DNA from: Aeromonas sobria
GTDB lineage: Bacteria; Pseudomonadota; Gammaproteobacteria; Enterobacterales; Aeromonadaceae
Assembly: GCF_000820145.1 (NCBI RefSeq)
Contig: NZ_CDBW01000006.1
Span: 238,255-302,254, forward strand
Reading direction: 5' to 3'
DNA length: 64,000 bases
A program made the translations under genes and the position numbers. Positions 58,595 through 64,000 of this stretch are shown piece by piece (position 1 is the stretch's first letter; the number at the start of each line of letters is the position of its first letter). The notes under the pieces were generated by a model, which worked only from the letters and a program-made list of their open reading frames with translations, did no database searches and was not told the DNA's origin.

Positions 58595-58628
58595 CAAGGT
58601 GACTGCGTATTGCAGTCACCTTGTTTGG
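58595..58628 (+). terminator. Terminator after lapE
   Basis: Stem CAAGGTGACTGC / GCAGTCACCTTG (58595-58606, 58612-58623) followed by TTTGG; separates the secretion genes from lapGD. Confidence 0.82.
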
Positions 58629-58670
58629 TAAATGTAAGTGGTTGTCCGGTTTCAGGAGTGCGCAGCAACA

Positions 58671-59441
58671 ATGCAGCAGGCAACGGATGTGACACTTCAG
58701 CCTGGAGAGGGTTACCGGTTTCCTTTTATTTTCAGTAGATGGAAACTGTTATGCCTGCGCGTTTTGCGCCACTCGTTATGGGTTTTGCTGCTACCTGTTT
58801 CGCTGTTGCTCTGTGCCAGTCAACCTTTGCCACCGGAAGATCTCAATTTGATCAAACGGGCTGAGCAGACCTATGGTGCACGAGCAGGCAAGCGGGTAAC
58901 CAGTTGGCGGATGCTGGTCATGGAGACGAAGGGAAGGGCTCTTAGCGAGGCGAAAAAACTCGAGCGAGTGAATAACTTTTTTAATCGGATGCGCTTTATT
59001 GATGACATCAAGTTGTGGCGCAAGAAGGATTATTGGGCCACGCCACTTGAGTTTCTGGGGGCGGCCGGGGGAGATTGCGAGGATTTTAGTATTGCTAAAT
59101 ATTCCACGCTGCTTGAACTTGGGATCCCGGATGAAAAAATGCGGATGGTGTATGTCAAGGCGCTTGATTACAACCAGTTTCACATGGTGGTTGCCTATTA
59201 CGAGACGCCATCTTCCGTTCCGGTTATTTTGGATAATTTGATTGGCTCGATTAGACCCGCCACACAACGACGGGATCTGTTACCTATTTATAGCTTTAAC
59301 GGTAGTCACTTGTGGTTGATGAAGGCGAAAGGCCAAGGGGAACTGGCTGGTCAATCATCTCGCTTGGGATTATGGAATGATTTACGCAATCGCATGACCT
59401 CGGGGCGATTGGCTCGGCCAGCGGTGAATTTGGATGATTAA
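58671..59441 (+). CDS. lapG: Periplasmic transglutaminase-like protease LapG
   Basis: Calcium-dependent cysteine protease that clips the adhesin near its N-terminus and releases it from the surface. 256 aa with an N-terminal membrane/signal helix (residues 32-48), then the BTLCP domain: Cys136 in GGDCEDFSIAKY, His171 in NQFHMVVAYY and Asp188 in VILDNL form the triad. ATG 58671 is likeliest; a GTG 33 bp upstream is possible (AGGAG lies at 58654). Three bases before lapD, one unit with it. Confidence 0.92.
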   Translation: MQQATDVTLQPGEGYRFPFIFSRWKLLCLRVLRHSLWVLLLPVSLLLCASQPLPPEDLNLIKRAEQTYGARAGKRVTSWRMLVMETKGRALSEAKKLERVNNFFNRMRFIDDIKLWRKKDYWATPLEFLGAAGGDCEDFSIAKYSTLLELGIPDEKMRMVYVKALDYNQFHMVVAYYETPSSVPVILDNLIGSIRPATQRRDLLPIYSFNGSHLWLMKAKGQGELAGQSSRLGLWNDLRNRMTSGRLARPAVNLDD

Positions 59442-59444
59442 CCT

Positions 59445-61370
59445 ATGACGCTCTATCGACAGTTATTAGCCACCATGCTGCTGTTGTTTGGATTGCTCTT
59501 TGCGGCCACATACTGGGTGCAATTCAATTCAACCCGCACGTATCTGGCACAGCAACAGCAAACAACGGTCATCAACACTGCCACCTCGCTGGGGCTGGCA
59601 CTGACTCCCTACCTGGAAAATGGTGACAAGGTTGCTGCCGAATCAGTGATCCAGGCCATTTTTGATGGTGGTTATTACCGACAGGTTCGCCTTGACCTGC
59701 TCGCCTCCAAAGATGTCATCGAGTTGGAAAACACCAATAATATTCAGGGTGTACCGCAGTGGTTTATCAATTTGGGGTTGTTTCCTGAGGTATCCAATGA
59801 GTCAATTCTGACATCTGGCTGGTTGCAGCTTGGCAAATTAAAGGTGGTTGGCCACCCTGGCCAAGCTTATTACGAGTTATGGCGCGGAATGAGCGAACTG
59901 GCGAGCTGGTTTCTGGTCGGTTTTTTGATCACCACCATTCTATTGATGAGAGCACTCAACTATTTGCTTAAACCGCTGAAACACATCTGCCAGCAAGCGG
60001 TCGAGATCGAGTTGCATCATTTTGGTCATGCCATTCCTGAGCCGAAAACCCATGAATTGAAACAGGTGGTTCAGGCTATAAATACCCTATCAAGCAAGTT
60101 GGCATTGCAGTTCAAAGAGCAAGCCGATGAGGCTGAAAAATTGCGTGAGCGGGTGTATGTAGATGCGGTATCTGGTCTTGGCAATCGCGCCTATTTTGTC
60201 GGTCAGGTCAATGCCTGGATTGCAGAGGCAGGACAAGGGGGCGTCATGCTGATTGCGGTAGACATGCTTGATGACATCTACCGTGATGAGGGCTTTGCTG
60301 CCCGTGACAATATGGTTAAATCCATCGCGCAAGCCTTGAAAGAACAACTGCAAGGGTGGGATGGCGCTGCGTTGGCCCGGATTTCGGCAACGGAATATGC
60401 ACTGCTCTGCCCAACTGATGACCTCACTCAACTCAAAGACTTGGCTGAGGTGATTAATAGCCGCATCGCCGATCTGGTGGTGAATCCAATGGGCGAAGGC
60501 GATGCACTCTCAGTCATCGGTATTGCCGGTCGTGATGGCCACGATGATCTCTCAGCCTTGTTGACCAAGGCCGATAATGCGCTTGGCAAAGCGCGCAATG
60601 AACGCCGTGGTGCTGTCGTGATGGAAGGGGGCGCCGAACAAGGGTTGATGGGACGTTTGGCCTGGCGAGATCTGGTGCAAGATGCCATCTCACGGCAACT
60701 GTGGCGCTTCAAAGCCCAACCTGCTTGCCGATTTGATAATGGCGCCAGGTTGCATGCCGAGTTGTTTGCCTCGATTTCTCGTGATGGCACCGATTATTTT
60801 GCCGGTCAGTTCTTGCCTGCAATTGAGCAGTTCAAACTGGGTGGCGAGTTTGACCAGGCGGTCCTCGATGCTTGCGTTCCATTACTGCAAAAGCAGTCTG
60901 ATCTGGTGCTGGCGATCAATATCACGGCTGGCTCGCTCTGTTCAGATGAGTTTTTAACCTGGCTGACTCGCTATTTGGCCGAGCATGCCGAGTTGAAAGA
61001 GCGGCTGCTATTTGAAATACCTGAAGCTGCCATCATGAAGCATAAAGAGAATGTGACCGCGTTGGTGCACGCCTTGCAGGCGCATGGCTTCCAGTGGGGT
61101 GTTGATCACTTCGGCCGTCACTTCCACTCTTTGGGTTATCTGGAGGAGCTGGCACCGGCGTATGTCAAAGTTGACCACGGTTATACCAGTCAGGTTATGG
61201 AGCCGGGGGCAGATACCTCATTCCTGGCCGCAGTGTGCCGTGCCGCACATAATGCTGGTGTGACCACGATTGCGACCCGTGTGGAGGACCAACGCCAAGT
61301 AGAGCTGCTCTCGAAGTTGCATATTGATGGTTATCAGGGGTTTGTTCATCCAGCTTTTCCCTTGTCTTGA
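59445..61370 (+). CDS. lapD: c-di-GMP receptor LapD
   Basis: Inner-membrane receptor that senses cytosolic c-di-GMP and sequesters LapG in the periplasm. 641 aa: membrane helix 1 (residues 8-25), LapD/MoxY periplasmic domain (about 26-145) with a conserved Trp segment, helix 2 (about 152-174), HAMP, a degenerate GGDEF domain (RISATEYALL in place of GGDEF) and a degenerate EAL domain (LHAELFASI in place of EAL; KVDHGYT in place of KIDxxF). Loss of both catalytic motifs is the expected state of a receptor. Confidence 0.94.
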   Translation: MTLYRQLLATMLLLFGLLFAATYWVQFNSTRTYLAQQQQTTVINTATSLGLALTPYLENGDKVAAESVIQAIFDGGYYRQVRLDLLASKDVIELENTNNIQGVPQWFINLGLFPEVSNESILTSGWLQLGKLKVVGHPGQAYYELWRGMSELASWFLVGFLITTILLMRALNYLLKPLKHICQQAVEIELHHFGHAIPEPKTHELKQVVQAINTLSSKLALQFKEQADEAEKLRERVYVDAVSGLGNRAYFVGQVNAWIAEAGQGGVMLIAVDMLDDIYRDEGFAARDNMVKSIAQALKEQLQGWDGAALARISATEYALLCPTDDLTQLKDLAEVINSRIADLVVNPMGEGDALSVIGIAGRDGHDDLSALLTKADNALGKARNERRGAVVMEGGAEQGLMGRLAWRDLVQDAISRQLWRFKAQPACRFDNGARLHAELFASISRDGTDYFAGQFLPAIEQFKLGGEFDQAVLDACVPLLQKQSDLVLAINITAGSLCSDEFLTWLTRYLAEHAELKERLLFEIPEAAIMKHKENVTALVHALQAHGFQWGVDHFGRHFHSLGYLEELAPAYVKVDHGYTSQVMEPGADTSFLAAVCRAAHNAGVTTIATRVEDQRQVELLSKLHIDGYQGFVHPAFPLS

Positions 61371-61383
61371 ATAATACAATGTT

Positions 61384-61412
61384 AAAAATGGCCCCGAATG
61401 GGGTCATTTTTA
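61384..61412 (+). terminator. Terminator after lapD
   Basis: Stem AAAATGGCCCC / GGGGTCATTTT with a GAAT loop, then TATAT. The remaining 225 bp up to the adhesin gene are AT-rich, contain no gene and should hold its promoter. Confidence 0.85.
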
Positions 61413-61636
61413 TATCTAAAAATTCTCTTTTCCCTCTTTCAATATAATGGAATTATGGCGAGCCTCTAATGGCGCTCAGTAAATAGTGTTGATTTTTATA
61501 TTAAAAAAGCAACCCTTCTATTTTTTTCCCTCGTTCTATTGAATACCTACCGAATTGATACATTTTTGCAACGGATAAGCATGTCATCTCCTCCTACGGT
61601 TTAGGAATCAAGATCCGTCACGTTGGAGCAATGGAT

Positions 61637-64000
61637 ATGCGTACCCAAATCATCGACAAGTCAGTGGTTGTCTCAGCTATCGAAGGCAATGTGGAAATTG
61701 TGCTGGCTGATGGAAGCAGCCGCCCTCTGCAAAAAGGTGAAATCCTCCAACCCGGAGCCAAGTTGACCATAGCGGATGATGCCAAGCTGGCACTTTCCCC
61801 TTATGACGACACACCTGCACAGAATTCCCCTACGGGTTCCGAGTCGGTTGAACCAGGTCAACCACAAGCGGGGGCCAGTCCGGAAGGGGCTCCTTCAGAT
61901 ATTGCTGCATTGCAAGAATCGATTCTGCAGGGCGTTGACCCGACTCAAAACTTTGAAGCCTCTGCTGCCGGTGGTGCCCCTGCGGCCGGTGGTGGTGGCG
62001 GTATTGGTGGGGTTGCCGGAGCCAGTGGTAATGGTGGTTTCGTCACCATTGATCGAACCGGCGATGCCACGATAGCGGCTGCAGGGTTTGATACAACCTA
62101 CGATACGGCCGCCGTAATCAATGCAAATCAGGCAGAAGATTTAATTCTTGAGAATCAGCTTGATGATTTGGGCGAAGCCGTCGTGACCCTGGAAGACACT
62201 CAGGTCAGCGGTAATCTGCTGGACAACAGTACCAACCCTGATGGACCCGCTGCTGCCTCTGTCGTTTCATTTGACTGGGGTATCAACATCGGTGTGCCTG
62301 CCGGTGTTGCCGCCACCATTACCGGTGTGGGCACGTTGATCATCAACCCAGACGGGAGTTACACCTTCACGCCAGCGCCTAACTATGATGGCGCCGTTCC
62401 CTCAATAAATTATCAGGTGACTGACGGCCAGGACACAGTGACTTCAACACTCGTTATCTCCATTACTCCGGTAGATGAGGAGGTGGGCATTGAGGGGCTT
62501 GCTCTGGAAGGGGGCGAGGTGTTGGTCAGTGATGCCAACCTGGCGGATGGTTCAACCCCTGATACGGTAGCGTTGACTCAAGGTGGCGCGTTTACCTTCA
62601 ATGCCCCGGACGGCGTCCAAACACTGGCGGTTGGTGCGATCCAGTTGATCAGCAATGGTACCGTTGCTGCGCTGCCTCTATCTATAGAGACGCCCCTTGG
62701 CAATTCATTGCAAATTACCGCAATTACCTACGATCCCGTCACTGGTAACGGCCGTGTCTCCTACAGCTATACCCTCGTTGATAACGAGGCCCATCAACAA
62801 CCTGCTTTTGACCTGCAATTGGGTGAGAGTCTCACTGTGAGCTTGACCGATGATGACGGTGATACAACCAGCGCAACACTAGACATTGTTATTCAGGATG
62901 ATGTACCCACCCAGAGTGTGGGCTTGGTCGAAGAGGCCAACTTTAGTGGGCTGTCGGTCAGTCTGGATGAGACGGTCGGCAAAGGGGATAGCTACAACGG
63001 CAGTGATGTGAATGATGGCTACATCAGCGATGACGTAGAAGGTGCTCTGGCCCAAGCCACAACGGCTATTACCGGTGGTCTGCTGTCACTTTTTACCAGC
63101 AGTGGCAGCTACGGCGCTGACGGCGAAGGCAGCACTAACGGTAGCTTCAGCTTTGTCGGGATTGGTGAGGAAGGGGTAGCCACCAACCTGTCTGCCACCA
63201 ATGGAGGTGCGATTACCCTCAACGCGGTGAGTGCGACCGAGCTGCAAGGGGTTGATGGTGACGGCGATGTGGTGTTCAGCATCAAGATTGTGGCGGTGGA
63301 CGGGGTCTCCCAACTGCAGACCACCCAGTTTGAAGCCTTGTCTCACGGCAACACCGGTCTGTTTGATGAATCACTGTCACTGCTGCTCAGTGGGCAGAAC
63401 AGTCTGGGCCTGCAATACAGCGTGACCCGGGTGGATGGTGATGGCGACAGCGTGACCGACAGTGCCACCGTCAGTCTGGTGGCTGGCGAGCGTTCGGTGT
63501 TCAGCTTTGACGACGATGGCCCGAGTGCTTCGGCTAACGTTGAGGCGAATGCCCGCGTGCTGCTGGATGAAACCGGTGGGTTTGATGCGGTGGAAATCAC
63601 CAGCAGCGCCATCAGCGGGCTGTTCAATACGCCGGTATATGGCACTGACGGGGCAGGCAGTGTGCAGTACAGCCTGAGCGCCACGGCAGGTGCAGGGACC
63701 GGGTTGTGGTTGGCGGGTGAAAGTGGTGACGCCAGCGAGATCAAACTGGTGGCGGTTGCGGGAGGATATGAAGGGTGGACAGGCGGTAGCAGCAGTGGCA
63801 CCAAGGCGTTCAGCGTGCTGATGGACGGCAGCGGCAAAGTCACGGTGACCCAGTATGTGGCACTGGAGCACGGGGTGGATGGCGGCAGTACGAGTGACCA
63901 TGACGACAGCGTGTCGCTGGCAGCTGCGGCTGCCATTAAGGTGGTGCAGACTGTGACCGACCGTGATGGAGACAGCAGCACAGCGACCAGTGTGAGTGGG
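61637..64000 (+). CDS. Giant LapA-like RTX adhesin (5' part)
   Basis: Type I secreted surface adhesin; 788 codons are inside the window with no stop. N-terminal retention module (residues 1-100; VVVSAIEGNVEIVLADGSSR), then a cleavage region with SAAG at 109-112 and PAAG at 115-118, both fitting the LapG-type (T/A/P)AAG pattern, and a Gly-rich linker. Next come a cadherin-like/tandem-95 domain (GTLIINPDGSYTFTPAPNYD, about 235) and at least one and a half T1SS-143-type repeats (VSLDETVGKGDSYNG onward from residue 435, and VLLDETGGFD from about 640) rich in DGDGD calcium-binding turns. ATG 61637 has GGAG eight bases upstream; ATG 61631 is too close. Fits the operon order lapB-C-E-G-D-A. Confidence 0.93.
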   Translation, partial: MRTQIIDKSVVVSAIEGNVEIVLADGSSRPLQKGEILQPGAKLTIADDAKLALSPYDDTPAQNSPTGSESVEPGQPQAGASPEGAPSDIAALQESILQGVDPTQNFEASAAGGAPAAGGGGGIGGVAGASGNGGFVTIDRTGDATIAAAGFDTTYDTAAVINANQAEDLILENQLDDLGEAVVTLEDTQVSGNLLDNSTNPDGPAAASVVSFDWGINIGVPAGVAATITGVGTLIINPDGSYTFTPAPNYDGAVPSINYQVTDGQDTVTSTLVISITPVDEEVGIEGLALEGGEVLVSDANLADGSTPDTVALTQGGAFTFNAPDGVQTLAVGAIQLISNGTVAALPLSIETPLGNSLQITAITYDPVTGNGRVSYSYTLVDNEAHQQPAFDLQLGESLTVSLTDDDGDTTSATLDIVIQDDVPTQSVGLVEEANFSGLSVSLDETVGKGDSYNGSDVNDGYISDDVEGALAQATTAITGGLLSLFTSSGSYGADGEGSTNGSFSFVGIGEEGVATNLSATNGGAITLNAVSATELQGVDGDGDVVFSIKIVAVDGVSQLQTTQFEALSHGNTGLFDESLSLLLSGQNSLGLQYSVTRVDGDGDSVTDSATVSLVAGERSVFSFDDDGPSASANVEANARVLLDETGGFDAVEITSSAISGLFNTPVYGTDGAGSVQYSLSATAGAGTGLWLAGESGDASEIKLVAVAGGYEGWTGGSSSGTKAFSVLMDGSGKVTVTQYVALEHGVDGGSTSDHDDSVSLAAAAAIKVVQTVTDRDGDSSTATSVSG

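Overview
The window looks like chromosomal DNA of a gammaproteobacterium, most likely Aeromonas or a close relative. The evidence is the combination of high-GC codon use, the comEC-msbA-lpxK-ycaR-kdsB block, ecotin, a DUF2913 gene, a TctCBA/TctDE citrate-type system, FeoABC and a Lap-type adhesin system. The genus is an inference from gene content and protein similarity recalled from memory; no search was run. The window opens inside glpD and closes inside a giant adhesin gene.

Layout. 1-5.8 kb: glpD (3' part), glpQ, ecotin, maoP-hdfR (overlapping) and an orphan protein of unknown function. 6-18 kb: core housekeeping genes: aspC, two overlapping DUF2062 membrane genes, comEC, msbA, lpxK, ycaR, kdsB, uvrY, uvrC, pgsA and a Gly-Cys-Leu tRNA cluster, followed by a scrap of an IS3-type transposase. 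18.9-24.2 kb: a tripartite tricarboxylate transporter (tctCBA, minus) divergent from its two-component system (tctDE, plus). 24.2-29 kb: glsB-like gene, a DUF3606 small gene missed by simple length filters, lpxH, a DUF4269 gene, ppiB and cysS.

29.3-33.4 kb is the accessory part. It holds an AT-rich AAA-ATPase/TOPRIM gene split by a frameshift at an A6 run, then a small gene (94 aa) flanked by two diverged 210-bp direct repeats and by integron-like core sites, then a mosaic of REP-like palindromes around a short hypothetical gene. 33.4-40.5 kb: an 8-oxoguanine-deaminase-like gene, a tandem pair of periplasmic solute-binding proteins, a three-gene DUF2157-DUF4401-GDYXXLXY membrane operon, and mneA (Mn export) behind a yybP-ykoY manganese riboswitch. 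40.5-53.2 kb: yciH, feoABC with a well-placed FNR-like site, a DUF2913 gene, rhlE, gltBD and yhcC.

53.6-64 kb is one functional unit: a LapB/LapC/LapE type I secretion machine, the periplasmic protease LapG, the inner-membrane c-di-GMP receptor LapD, and the start of the LapA-like adhesin, whose N-terminal retention module carries two AAG cleavage-type motifs. By analogy with Pseudomonas, LapD holds LapG in check when c-di-GMP is high so the adhesin stays at the surface; when c-di-GMP falls LapG clips the adhesin and the biofilm disperses. The most promising leads for something undescribed are the split AAA-TOPRIM gene and the repeat-bounded small gene beside it.
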